Of a DNA stretch of 64,000 bases, positions 15,656-23,616 are shown in pieces. Position numbers and translations under genes: made by a program. Position 1 is the first letter of the stretch. Every line of letters begins with the position of its first letter. Below the pieces are notes generated by a model. That model worked only from the letters and a program-made list of their open reading frames with translations. It did not search any database and had not been told where the DNA came from. Source of the stretch: Rossellomorea sp. BNER (lineage in GTDB: Bacteria; Bacillota; Bacilli; Bacillales; Bacillaceae_B). Location of the stretch: positions 1 through 64,000 of the forward strand of contig JANAVG010000001.1 in the NCBI GenBank assembly GCA_024213275.1, in the 5' to 3' direction.

Positions 15656-17383
15656 TTGGATATACGAGTCACACCTATGAGTCATTATGGTTCTTACATG
15701 GCTCTCACATACCAAGAAAGCCAGACCCCTGAAAAAAATGGGCTCTATATTAATTCAGTAAGAGGCAAATCCAAACAGCATCAAAATGCTCTTAAAATCA
15801 TGCCTACCATAAATGGGACTCCAGTTGAGTACACCTATGAAGCCGATGAATTTAAGATGATCCTTACATTTGATGGTGGGGAAATCTTTGTATGCTTTGA
15901 GGATGCTGAAAGAATCTTTGTAAAAGGCCGAGGGGAAAACGTTGGTCTGTCACTTGATACCCAGCCTATTTTCAATTTCGAATATAACTATCTTTTAGGA
16001 AACACCGGTGAAGAATACTGCATTGTCAATAGCTACAAGAATCTGACCAAATACATGATCTTTTCCCCCCAAGGCTCAGTCATGCTTAAGCAAAACGTAT
16101 TCATGGATACGACAGGCAGTACAAACAAAGCTGATAATCTGTCAAGTATCCAAATCACCTCAACGGAAGGCTCGAATGAATTCTTATGTGTCATAGAAGA
16201 CATTCCGACAAACGGGGCAGTTCCAGAAAAAAAAGAGTATAAGTTTGAAGACGCATTAAATAAAAGCAGGAATCATTTTCTGAAATTCTTATCTAAACAG
16301 CCTGCTGTTCCTGAAAGATATCAACAAACCCTAAGGGAAGCTGCGTATCTAAATTGGACGTGTATTGTGAATGAACAAGGTCTTTTGAAGAGAAAAGCCA
16401 TGTATATGTCGAATGCAAATTTCCCTGGCGTTTGGAGCTGGGATAATGCCTTTAACGCATTAGCACTTGCGGGTGTCGATGATGAGCTCGCCTGGGATCA
16501 AATTCAGTTATTATTCGATCATCAGGACGACAACGGACAAATTCCAGGTTCCGTCAGCGATTCAACTATCCGCTGGAATTTCTCCAAGCCTCCTGTACAA
16601 GGGTTGTTCGTGTTAAAGATGATGGAAAAAATGACATTGACCACTGAACAATTAGAGAAAATATATACCCAAATCCAGAGACATGTACAATTTTATCTTC
16701 AGTACAAAGATTTCAATGGTGACGGAATTTGCGAGTACCATCACGGGAATGATTCCGGACAGGACAACAGCACGGTGTTCAGAAATGCAAACATCATCGA
16801 TTCACCAGACTTAACCGCTTTCTTGATCAAGTCGATGGATATGCTTTCAGTTGTAGCAGAAAAGCTTGATCGATGGCAAGATCAGAAATATTGGGAAGAA
16901 CAATCCACAAAATACACACAGAAATTTTGCGACTATTTCCTTGTTGAGGACCTTCCAGCCGCTCGATTTACAAGAAATGGTAAGGCGATTGCAAGCCAAG
17001 GAATCCTGCCTTTAATGTCCATCATCTTGGCAAACAAACTTCCTGAAGCTGCAAAAAAAAACATCATCAAAGTTCTAAAGAGCAAAAGGTATTTAACGAA
17101 GTGGGGAATCGCGTCGGAGGCCATCGACAGTCCTTATTATGAGGAGGATGCCTACTGGAGAGGGCCAATCTGGGCTCCAACCACCCTCCTGTTTGTAGAA
17201 GCATTTGAAGAATGCGGGGAACAACAATTAGCAAATGAAATAACCGAGAAGTTCCTTGAGCTGTGTAAACATGGAGGATTTGCAGAGAACTTCCATGCTG
17301 AAACGGGAGAAGGATTACGAGACCTTGCCCATACGTGGACGTCCAGCGTGTTTATCCATTTAGCATCAAAACTGGCAAAGTAA
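15656..17383 (+). CDS. GH63/GH37-like glycoside hydrolase of the PTS locus
   Basis: This (alpha/alpha)6-barrel hydrolase of 575 residues is predicted to cleave an alpha-glucoside, probably the phosphorylated disaccharide imported by TreP. The N-terminal beta-sandwich (about 1-200) leads into the catalytic domain. The family acid is D263 in GVWSWDNAF, YWRGPIW sits near 503, and the likely base is the Glu around 544 in GFAENFHAETGEG. I prefer the TTG at 15656 because AGAGGAG lies 8 nt upstream; the GTG at 15647 overlaps that site. A usual tre locus encodes a GH13 TreA, so this is an unusual replacement or signals another substrate. Confidence 0.82.
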   Translation: MDIRVTPMSHYGSYMALTYQESQTPEKNGLYINSVRGKSKQHQNALKIMPTINGTPVEYTYEADEFKMILTFDGGEIFVCFEDAERIFVKGRGENVGLSLDTQPIFNFEYNYLLGNTGEEYCIVNSYKNLTKYMIFSPQGSVMLKQNVFMDTTGSTNKADNLSSIQITSTEGSNEFLCVIEDIPTNGAVPEKKEYKFEDALNKSRNHFLKFLSKQPAVPERYQQTLREAAYLNWTCIVNEQGLLKRKAMYMSNANFPGVWSWDNAFNALALAGVDDELAWDQIQLLFDHQDDNGQIPGSVSDSTIRWNFSKPPVQGLFVLKMMEKMTLTTEQLEKIYTQIQRHVQFYLQYKDFNGDGICEYHHGNDSGQDNSTVFRNANIIDSPDLTAFLIKSMDMLSVVAEKLDRWQDQKYWEEQSTKYTQKFCDYFLVEDLPAARFTRNGKAIASQGILPLMSIILANKLPEAAKKNIIKVLKSKRYLTKWGIASEAIDSPYYEEDAYWRGPIWAPTTLLFVEAFEECGEQQLANEITEKFLELCKHGGFAENFHAETGEGLRDLAHTWTSSVFIHLASKLAK

Positions 17384-17385
17384 AA

Positions 17386-17508
17386 AAAGGGCAGTCCCCA
17401 AAACAAGGTGTCAGGAACCGCAACTTCCATATAGTAGAAAACCACAAGACGTCTTCTATATATGAACAATCAAAGTGATTCCGGACCCTTATGGGACAGC
17501 CCTTTTTC
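17386..17508. repeat. palindromic GGCTGTCC element, copy 1
   Basis: A long imperfect hairpin of about 120 bp. The left arm is GGGCAGTCCCCAAAAC then AAGGTGTCAGGAACC; the right arm is the complement, ending GGGACAGCCC and followed by T residues. It separates the convergent hydrolase and treR genes and probably terminates both. Relatives lie at 27251, 49347 and 51181. Confidence 0.8.
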
Positions 17509-18228
17509 TTATTTTCGCTGGGTTTGGTCGAAGAATACAAAGTTACCTGGAGTATGCCTGGATTGAGTATGCTCAAACATCACCCCATCCGCATTAAAAA
17601 TATGGCTGGTTACAACGACAACACTATTAAAGCCATCTAATTTTAAATATTTCTCATCCATCCCGGTTGTTCTTTGTACCACCATTTTCCGCTTTGCGGT
17701 GACCGCCCGCTGATCCAGCTCTCTATCTAAGAATTCATAAATGGAATCCTCTGCTATCTCAATCGTTAATCCTTTAGCAATATCTTTCCTAAAATAATTA
17801 TAGTCCATGATGACCGGATTGCCTTCTAAATAGCGGACACGCTTCAGATGATACACCTCAACACCGATTGGAAACCTCGTATGCTCATGAATGCTTTGAT
17901 CTACAATCAATTCCTCAAAGGCGATGACGTCTGTCCGATGCTTTTTATGGTTTCGGATAGCAAACTCTTTGAACGTTTCCGTCTCACCAAACATATATTC
18001 ATTCTTCTTAAAATCCTGATAAATCACGTGGGCACCTTTCCCATGCTTGGTTTGCACATACCCATCGTTCACAAGATTTCCGATTGCTCTTCGTAAGGTG
18101 TTCCTCGAACAGTCATACTCTTTGACCAATGTATTCTCTGAAGGAAGGAGAGATTGATACTGGTAAACATTCTGCTCTATTTTCTTTTTTAAATCTTCAT
18201 ATATTTCTACGTACTTTGTTCTTGGCAT
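17509..18228 (-). CDS. treR: GntR family repressor, TreR-like
   Basis: The 239 residues comprise a winged-helix domain (1-70, LLPSENTLVKEYDCSRNTLRRAIGNL) and a UTRA ligand-binding domain (about 85-235). They match the trehalose operon repressor of Bacillus, which releases DNA when trehalose-6-phosphate binds. A GGAGGC site precedes the ATG. The 18-bp palindrome between treP and the hydrolase is the likely operator. It is convergent with the hydrolase, so it is probably expressed on its own. Confidence 0.88.
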   Translation of the reverse strand: MPRTKYVEIYEDLKKKIEQNVYQYQSLLPSENTLVKEYDCSRNTLRRAIGNLVNDGYVQTKHGKGAHVIYQDFKKNEYMFGETETFKEFAIRNHKKHRTDVIAFEELIVDQSIHEHTRFPIGVEVYHLKRVRYLEGNPVIMDYNYFRKDIAKGLTIEIAEDSIYEFLDRELDQRAVTAKRKMVVQRTTGMDEKYLKLDGFNSVVVVTSHIFNADGVMFEHTQSRHTPGNFVFFDQTQRK

Positions 18229-19159
18229 GACAGCCTCCTATGCCCAATCTGTATGTAGTAAGGTTGGGGTACACATTCATGTTGTGTTCCCCTATCGTAA
18301 AACTTTTATTGTTTCTACAGAAGATAGTAACATAAGTTTTGAGGTTATTTCTTCTAACTGCTTTCCATTTTTATTAAATTAGGCTGTTTTCGTAAACTTT
18401 GTTGCTAGTTTCCTAAAAAGAGTAGTCGTTGCTTTCCGCTGGGAGGGCGGTGAGTTTTCTCAATAAATAAATTCTCGTTTTTTAACCTTTTAAATAAAGT
18501 AATACAATAAGAAAAATGATTAGTCCTATCGTGAAAATTGAACCAATACTTGCACTGTATATTACGTGAACTTTAACATGAAGAATAACATGAACAACAA
18601 GCATTATAAGTAAGCAAAAAAGCAAAAAAGCAAAAAGATTACTATATTCACATTTTTATTCCTATACAAAGAATCAGCACCTTAAGATACATATTAGGAA
18701 ACCAAAAATTGCTATCATTATACTTTTATTCTTTATATATTTTACTTTCGCTTATATTATTCTTGAAATTTCCTTAACTAGCCTGCTGCTTCTTATTACA
18801 TAGTAGATTCCTATATTCATTGGGAGGGGGCAATTGAAAATCACAGGGAACAATGGTGTTCAACAAATAGGTGTTGAGGCAAGGTAGTGCTTATTCAACT
18901 CTAGCTTTCCTTGAATTTAAGCACATTTCTTCTATTGTCCATTTTGTTCGAGAAAGCGATATAACATCTAACAACATTGCACATAAGTTTGTGAAAAAAT
19001 ATAGTCTTTTTTTAAAAGCTCATTTTTCTTATAGTTAACATTATCATTTGTTTATTAACTATATGAAATGATCCTAAACTCTATTAGAAAAAAGGTTGCC
19101 GTTTCGGTCTATAAGGAACCCCCTTAACTATATTATTTGATGAGAGAGGTACGACATAT
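18229..19159. other. AT-rich gap with decayed remnants
   Basis: No intact gene in about 930 bp. A single MITE end (GGCTGTTTTCGTAAACTT) is at 18382-18404. From 18482 to about 18640 the minus strand encodes a hydrophobic stretch (MLVVHVILHVKVHVIYSASI and on) that ends at a stop but has no start signal. It looks like the 3' end of a lost membrane protein gene. GCAAAAAA repeats occur at 18614-18636. The rest is featureless. Confidence 0.5.
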
Positions 19160-19795
19160 ATGAAAATTGATTTCCCAAAAATCCCAGAAGAATTACCTGT
19201 AAGGAACTTCCATGATATCTTTTATGAAGAAGATCCCGAATTAGAAATGTGTAAAATCATTGACTCTACTTTTGAAGATGAAGTTTTGGATAGAGTACGA
19301 TTATCTAATATGGTGATTAAGAATTGCAGGTTCAATAATACAGATTTTCATAATATAGATATTACAGATGTTCGTTTTGAAAACTGCGATTTATCCAATG
19401 CCAACTTGAGTAAGTCGTCTATTCACAGAGTCGTATTTAACAATTGCAAATTATTAGGTGCAGATTTTACAGAATCCCGTTTTGGGAATGTAGAGTTTGA
19501 TAATTCCGTATTAAACTTGGTGGCATTCGGAAATTCAAAACTGGAGAAAGTAATATTTCAAGAAGCATCTTTAATAAGTTCAGATTTTTATGACTGTAAA
19601 TTTAAAAGGGTTGAATTTCAATTATGTAATCTTGATAGAACAAACTTTGAAAAAACCTCATTAAAGGGAATAGATATTAGCTCTTCTACTTTTGATGCAC
19701 TTACTGTATCATTGGACGATTTAAAAGGGTGCAAAGTATCTACATATCAGGCCATTCAATTTGCAACCCTATTGGGATTGATAATTAAAGATTAG
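19160..19795 (+). CDS. pentapeptide repeat protein
   Basis: The 211 residues form a right-handed quadrilateral beta-helix from about residue 35 to 190. Repeats of the A(D/N)LXX type are visible (FNNTDFHNIDITDVRFENCD, LSNANL, LLGADF). The family includes DNA mimics that protect gyrase (Qnr, MfpA) and many proteins of unknown role. The length is close to Qnr-like proteins, but no specific signature was seen. An AGAGAGG site precedes the ATG at 10-nt spacing. It stands alone in a remnant-rich region. Confidence 0.8.
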   Translation: MKIDFPKIPEELPVRNFHDIFYEEDPELEMCKIIDSTFEDEVLDRVRLSNMVIKNCRFNNTDFHNIDITDVRFENCDLSNANLSKSSIHRVVFNNCKLLGADFTESRFGNVEFDNSVLNLVAFGNSKLEKVIFQEASLISSDFYDCKFKRVEFQLCNLDRTNFEKTSLKGIDISSSTFDALTVSLDDLKGCKVSTYQAIQFATLLGLIIKD

Positions 19796-19844
19796 TTTTT
19801 AGAGTAAATTTAGAAGAAAAATGATCAAGCTTTATTTTAGGAAT

Positions 19845-20011
19845 GGCTGTTTTCGCATAGATTTTTGCTTTTCGAACAAGAATAGAAACCCGTAGTGGTT
19901 AAGGTCTCGGGGCATCTTTTCGCCAAAGCAATAAGTGTTTCACTGATATTGAATGATTTAAGATGTTTATCATTGACCAAAAACAACAAAGTTTACGAAA
20001 AGAGCCTTAGG
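19845..20011. mobile_element. MITE-like element
   Basis: About 165 bp flanked by imperfect terminal inverted repeats: left GGCTGTTTTCGCATAGAT, right (complement) GGCTCTTTTCGTAAACTT. The interior has no coding capacity and aligns with 11803-11896. A solo end occurs at 18382. The source transposase is not in the window. Target-site duplications were not obvious. Confidence 0.6.
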
Positions 20012-20033
20012 AATACACAACACGGTCAAATAA

Positions 20034-20068
20034 AGAAGGCGTTCTACTTCAAACGCCTTCTTTTTATA
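20034..20068 (+). terminator. terminator-like hairpin
   Basis: GAAGGCGTT pairs with AACGCCTTC across CTACTTCA, followed by TTTTTA. It is just right of the MITE-like element. Confidence 0.7.
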
Positions 20069-20069
20069 C

Positions 20070-20292
20070 CACAAAATATTCTTAAGGAAACAGCACCAAA
20101 TGAATTATCCTCAAACGAAAGGGATTCCACATCATAAAGGATAAGTTGTACTTCTATACCTTCTTCAATCGCAGCTCCTTTTGCTTTCTTTACTATTTAC
20201 TTAATGAAGTCAGTTGCTGACACTTCCACTCCTTGAGGATAAAAATGAAAGTTTGCCCCTGCACCAACAGCTACCTCCAGCACTCGCCTCCG
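20070..20292 (-). pseudogene. SAM-dependent methyltransferase fragment
   Basis: Minus-strand translation gives RVLEVAVGAGANFHFYPQGV (motif I), then EVSATDFIK, an in-frame stop, IVKKAKGAAIEEGIEVQL and VESLSFEDNSFGAVSL (motif II). This is the SAM-binding half of a UbiE-type class I methyltransferase. It has no start, carries one internal stop, and its 3' part is lost at the hairpin and MITE junction. Confidence 0.75.
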
Positions 20293-20338
20293 TTAGTTTA
20301 AGTGCATTCATTCACAATAATTCATATCTATTGATGTA

Positions 20339-20749
20339 CTATTTATTAATAACAATCGATAATTTATAGCTCACATAATTGCTCAAGCTTATCAAAAATT
20401 CATCTAATATTTCATTGGATGGAAATTTGCATTCGAGAAGGTAACAACTTTCTCCACTGATTTTGTAGTTATTTATGACGAACTGTTCTTGTTTTTTTAA
20501 GAACAACAGATAAGGTTGATGATTCATGCTTTTCGTAAAAATATGTATAATTGCGTGAACAGAAAACCCCATTTTTACTTGATTGACTTTAATGGTATAC
20601 CCCTCAATAATCCCCTTATCCTCTAGCCTCGTAACCCTGGCTGAAGCAGCCTGTCCAGTCAAATGGACTTTTTCACCTAATTCCTTCATCGTGATACGGC
20701 TGTTCTTGGAAAGTTCATCTATGATTCGCATATCCGTGCTATCTAACAT
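20339..20749 (-). CDS. Lrp/AsnC family transcriptional regulator
   Basis: At 136 residues it is slightly short for the family (usually 145-165). The N-terminal HTH is typical (LDSTDMRIIDELSKNSRITMKELGEKV...ARVTRLEDKGII, residues 2-50), followed by a ligand-sensing RAM domain. The C-terminus ends soon after the last RAM strand. AAAGGA precedes the ATG. It is divergent from the MBL hydrolase at 20867, with about 120 bp between them, and may regulate it. Confidence 0.85.
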   Translation of the reverse strand: MLDSTDMRIIDELSKNSRITMKELGEKVHLTGQAASARVTRLEDKGIIEGYTIKVNQVKMGFSVHAIIHIFTKSMNHQPYLLFLKKQEQFVINNYKISGESCYLLECKFPSNEILDEFLISLSNYVSYKLSIVINK

Positions 20750-20866
20750 TTATTCAAATCCTTTCAATAATTAAGTGAAACTGTTAAAAGACTTGATTTT
20801 ATCTATGTAAGTCAAAAGTGGTCTTATTATAAACTAGATGTACATTAAAGAAAAGGAGCTAAAAAT

Positions 20867-21628
20867 ATGAATATACAACAAATTCGAAATGCAACATTAG
20901 TTGTCAAATATGCAGGGAAGAAGTTTTTAATAGATCCATTTTTAGCTGAGAAGGGTACTTACCCGCCCTTTCCGAATTCATTAAGGCAAGACCAAAATAA
21001 TCCTTTAGTCAGCTTACCAACCTCCATTGACGATATTATTAATAATGTAGATGCTGTCATTGTAACTCATTTACACTTAGATCACTATGATGATGCATCC
21101 AAAGAGGCACTGCCAAAAGACATAAAAATGTTTGTACAAAATGAAGAAGATGCCAATGTAGTTAAAAATGATGGTTTTCAAAATGTAGAAATTTTACAAG
21201 AAGATACAGTCTTTGAAGACGTTCATTTAATTAAAACAAAAGGCGAGCACGGTAGAGGAGAAATATTAAAACTTGCTGGTCTAGTGTGTGGTGTTGTCCT
21301 TAAACACCAAAATGAGAAAACGTTATATGTGGCTGGAGATACTGTTTGGTATGAAGCTGTTCAAGAAGTAATCGATACACACAAACCAGAAATCATTGTT
21401 GTAAATGCAGGAGACAATCAATTCCTGGAAGGCGGTTCTCTCGTAATGGGGAAAGATGATGTTTATGAAGTGTATAAAGCTGCCCCTAATGCAAAAATTA
21501 TTACAAGCCATATGGAAGCTGTAAATCATTGGACATTATCAAGGGAAGAATTAACAAGATTTATTAATGATAAAGGAATCTCCTCAAATGTTTTAGTCCC
21601 AGATGACGGAGAATCATACTCATTTTAG
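20867..21628 (+). CDS. MBL-fold metallohydrolase, UlaG-like
   Basis: This 253-residue metallo-beta-lactamase-fold hydrolase has the signature HLHLDHYDD near residues 68-76, GEHGRGE, the metal-bridging Asp in YVAGDTVWYE and a final His in SHMEAVNHW. It resembles the UlaG/YtkL group of lactonase and phosphodiesterase-like enzymes. AAAGGAG stands before the ATG. The divergent Lrp-type gene suggests induction by a small molecule. The exact substrate is unknown. Confidence 0.85.
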   Translation: MNIQQIRNATLVVKYAGKKFLIDPFLAEKGTYPPFPNSLRQDQNNPLVSLPTSIDDIINNVDAVIVTHLHLDHYDDASKEALPKDIKMFVQNEEDANVVKNDGFQNVEILQEDTVFEDVHLIKTKGEHGRGEILKLAGLVCGVVLKHQNEKTLYVAGDTVWYEAVQEVIDTHKPEIIVVNAGDNQFLEGGSLVMGKDDVYEVYKAAPNAKIITSHMEAVNHWTLSREELTRFINDKGISSNVLVPDDGESYSF

Positions 21629-21725
21629 AAGCGAGTAGGAGGGGGTGACTAACCCCCTGCCTCTCACACCACCGTACGTACCGTTTGGTATATGGCTGCT
21701 CCGTACCCTTTATGGAGTCAGAAGG
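21629..21725 (-). other. group II intron fragment
   Basis: Read on the minus strand, the segment contains AACGGTACGTACGGTGGTG followed by TGAGAGGCAGGGGGTTAG and TCACCCCCTCCTACTC. From memory this matches the conserved stretch next to the maturase gene in bacterial group II introns. No maturase and no catalytic domain V can be found. It begins right after the MBL stop codon, and its GGGGGT/ACCCCC hairpin could now end that transcript. Confidence 0.5.
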
Positions 21726-21864
21726 AGCTTCTACTCAGGACTTTTCTATTATTACTTTCTTTTTTTCTTCACTAACAGATTTTTCTGCAATAATTTGATT
21801 ATGTCTTATGGCCACAAATACATCACACGAATCAACTTTTCCATATCTAAGCTATAATTATTAC

Positions 21865-22395
21865 CTATTTAACCAATTTATACATTAAGACGTCGTCTAC
21901 ATATACATCATCGCTAAACTTAAACTCTTTTACTTTGCGCCCTTCCTCGACAAACCCCAGTTTGTTATATAACTCTATGGCTCTTGAGTTCGTGGAGAAC
22001 GTGCCTAACGAAACCTTTTCGATTACTGGATGCTGAGATGCCCATGAGAGGATCTCATTGATCAAAAGCTTGCCAATCCCCTTATTTCGATAGTCTTTCT
22101 GAAGCATAATGGCGATGGATCCTGTGTGTTCCATCCTTTTTCTATCTTGCGACAGGAACACGATCCAACCTACCACTTTTCCATTCATTTCTGCAACAAA
22201 CATCGTTTCTCTTTCATGCTCGATGATCTTTTTTATCCATTCTTGGTGCTCTTCCACCGTTTTATTGAACTCTTCTGAAACCGCTATAAAATAGTCCTTT
22301 TCTTTAATGACCTCACGTTGAATATCAAGTACTGCTTCAGCATCTTCTATTCGAACCGTCCGAATCATAGCATTGTAGTCTTGTTTTGCTAACAT
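21865..22395 (-). CDS. GNAT family N-acetyltransferase
   Basis: This 176-residue GNAT resembles the phosphinothricin / ribosomal-protein acetyltransferase group. The domain starts at MIRTVRIEDAEAV. MFVAEMNGKVVGWIVFL, the acetyl-CoA loop LQKDYRNKGIGKLLINEIL and NSRAIELYNKLGFVEEGRK are all present. An AGGTGGG site precedes the ATG at 22395. It is monocistronic. The substrate is unknown. Confidence 0.87.
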   Translation of the reverse strand: MLAKQDYNAMIRTVRIEDAEAVLDIQREVIKEKDYFIAVSEEFNKTVEEHQEWIKKIIEHERETMFVAEMNGKVVGWIVFLSQDRKRMEHTGSIAIMLQKDYRNKGIGKLLINEILSWASQHPVIEKVSLGTFSTNSRAIELYNKLGFVEEGRKVKEFKFSDDVYVDDVLMYKLVK

Positions 22396-22469
22396 GCTTT
22401 CCCACCTCTACAACATAATAAAGTATTATTCTTCATCACATTCAGATAATCCTTTTTCAAATGGCTCTA

Positions 22470-22560
22470 TACACAAAGAAAGGACGTAATTCTTCAAGAT
22501 AAGCTCCCGATTGCGGTCATTTATTTTTATTTTTGAAGATAAGCACCCGTTAACTCAATA
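22470..22560 (-). repeat. GGGC-type spacer repeat, degenerate
   Basis: AAAGAAAGGACGTAATTC then TTCAAGATAAGCTCCCG, followed by a second half (TTGAAGATAAGCACCCG). It lies 3' of the second cytidine deaminase gene and 5' of the GNAT gene. Confidence 0.5.
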
Positions 22561-22635
22561 TAAAAATTACTTTTAACGATTTTTAGGTGAAAATAGAGAT
22601 ACTAATTGTAAACATCTCTATATTAATTGGTTAAC

Positions 22636-23076
22636 TTAATCCTTTGAGTAATGCTCGAGAGTTTCAAAAGGATAAGCGTCTGTCCAATGATAAGGTTGTA
22701 AGGTCTCTAATGTTACAAACTTCAAAGAACTATCTGGAGTCGTAACGCCTACTTTTACATCAGTTCCCCAAAATCTAAGTCTTTCCTGACAAACACCACA
22801 AGGTGAAAGAACTTTAAATGGACTATTTTCGTCATCCCTTACTACACACAAACAATGTGTTACACAGGAATTGAATTTATGTGCTTCACACATTGCTCCA
22901 ACCTCAATGCATAAATCAACACTACTATTTGCTGTTTCAATAGAGACACTTGTTAAAAATTCACCCTTATCAGTATGAATTACTGCCACACCACCCCAAC
23001 CTTCAGGATATCTCTTGGTTATAAAATCCTTCGCTAAATTATACATATCATTCTCTATGCTTTTTATTTGTTGCAT
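22636..23076 (-). CDS. cytidine deaminase family protein
   Basis: This 146-residue zinc deaminase has C56 and E58 in DLCIEVGAMCEAHKFN and the second motif SPCGVCQERL with C93 and C96. The CIEVG...CEAHK arrangement marks a subgroup different from the protein at 10666-11097; neither has the classic CAE motif. The C-terminus (TLETLQPYHWTDAYPFETLE) resembles the pyrimidine deaminase-like family of Bacilli. The ATG follows GGGAGAGTGAG. A nucleoside or nucleoside-antibiotic substrate is likely; the exact one cannot be read. Confidence 0.85.
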   Translation of the reverse strand: MQQIKSIENDMYNLAKDFITKRYPEGWGGVAVIHTDKGEFLTSVSIETANSSVDLCIEVGAMCEAHKFNSCVTHCLCVVRDDENSPFKVLSPCGVCQERLRFWGTDVKVGVTTPDSSLKFVTLETLQPYHWTDAYPFETLEHYSKD

Positions 23077-23144
23077 ATTCTCACTCTCCCATTTATGTAT
23101 TTATCGTAATTATAAGATAATTCCCCTTTTTACTCTAACCTAGC

Positions 23145-23205
23145 CCTTAACATAAAGAAAGAGCGTAATTCTTGCTGCAGAATCGCGCTCGATAAGGGAA
23201 TTGGG
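23145..23205 (-). repeat. GGGC-type spacer repeat, paired form
   Basis: AGCCCTTAACATAAAGAAAG then AGCGTAATTCTTGCTGC and AGAATCGCGCTCGATAAGG, closely matching 7905-7950. The AGCG...CGCT halves can form a hairpin. Confidence 0.6.
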
Positions 23206-23221
23206 TTTAAAAGAATCCTGT

Positions 23222-23341
23222 TTATACATTTCTTCTTTTTTGCTTTTCAAAGTATTCGTTTTGAGGTAGACCCATATGAATGATGTCATACCACTTACCT
23301 TCTCTAAATAGGCTTTCTCTACTATTCCCTTCCTTTTGAAA
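23222..23341 (-). pseudogene. GNAT acetyltransferase, C-terminal remnant
   Basis: Minus-strand translation reads FQKEGNSRESLFREGKWYD then IIHMGLPQNEYFEK and a stop, the standard C-terminal end of RimJ/RimL-type acetyltransferases. The acetyl-CoA loop and N-terminus are not present in frame upstream. The remaining bases of the 23.1-23.6 kb gap hold no other gene. Confidence 0.75.
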
Positions 23342-23545
23342 AACTGAAGGATGCTTTTAGAAAATATCTCTTATTCAATTATCTGGCCAATTAATAGAAA
23401 CTCATTGTCATTCAACAGTTCTTTAAATTCACTATCATTTCAGATATCTCTAACTTACTTTTCACTATATTAACGGCTTAAAAACAGTGCAACATTTTAT
23501 AAACAGTAAAAACTTTATAACTAGGCCACAGTAGATATAGAATAT

Positions 23546-23589
23546 CAAAAGCCCTTTTTCTCTCTGAATTCAGATGAAAAAGGGCTTTA
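23546..23589. terminator. bidirectional terminator after rph
   Basis: AAAAGCCCTTTTTC pairs with GAAAAAGGGCTTT around a CTCTGAATTCAGA loop that itself can pair. It lies 30 bases beyond the rph stop codon. Confidence 0.85.
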
Positions 23590-23616
23590 ACTTCTACTCT
23601 ATATTATTAGTAAAAA

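Noticed and set aside
19895..20137. 80-codon frame in the MITE-like element
   Set aside because: It crosses the element end and a terminator and has no ribosome site or protein-like composition.
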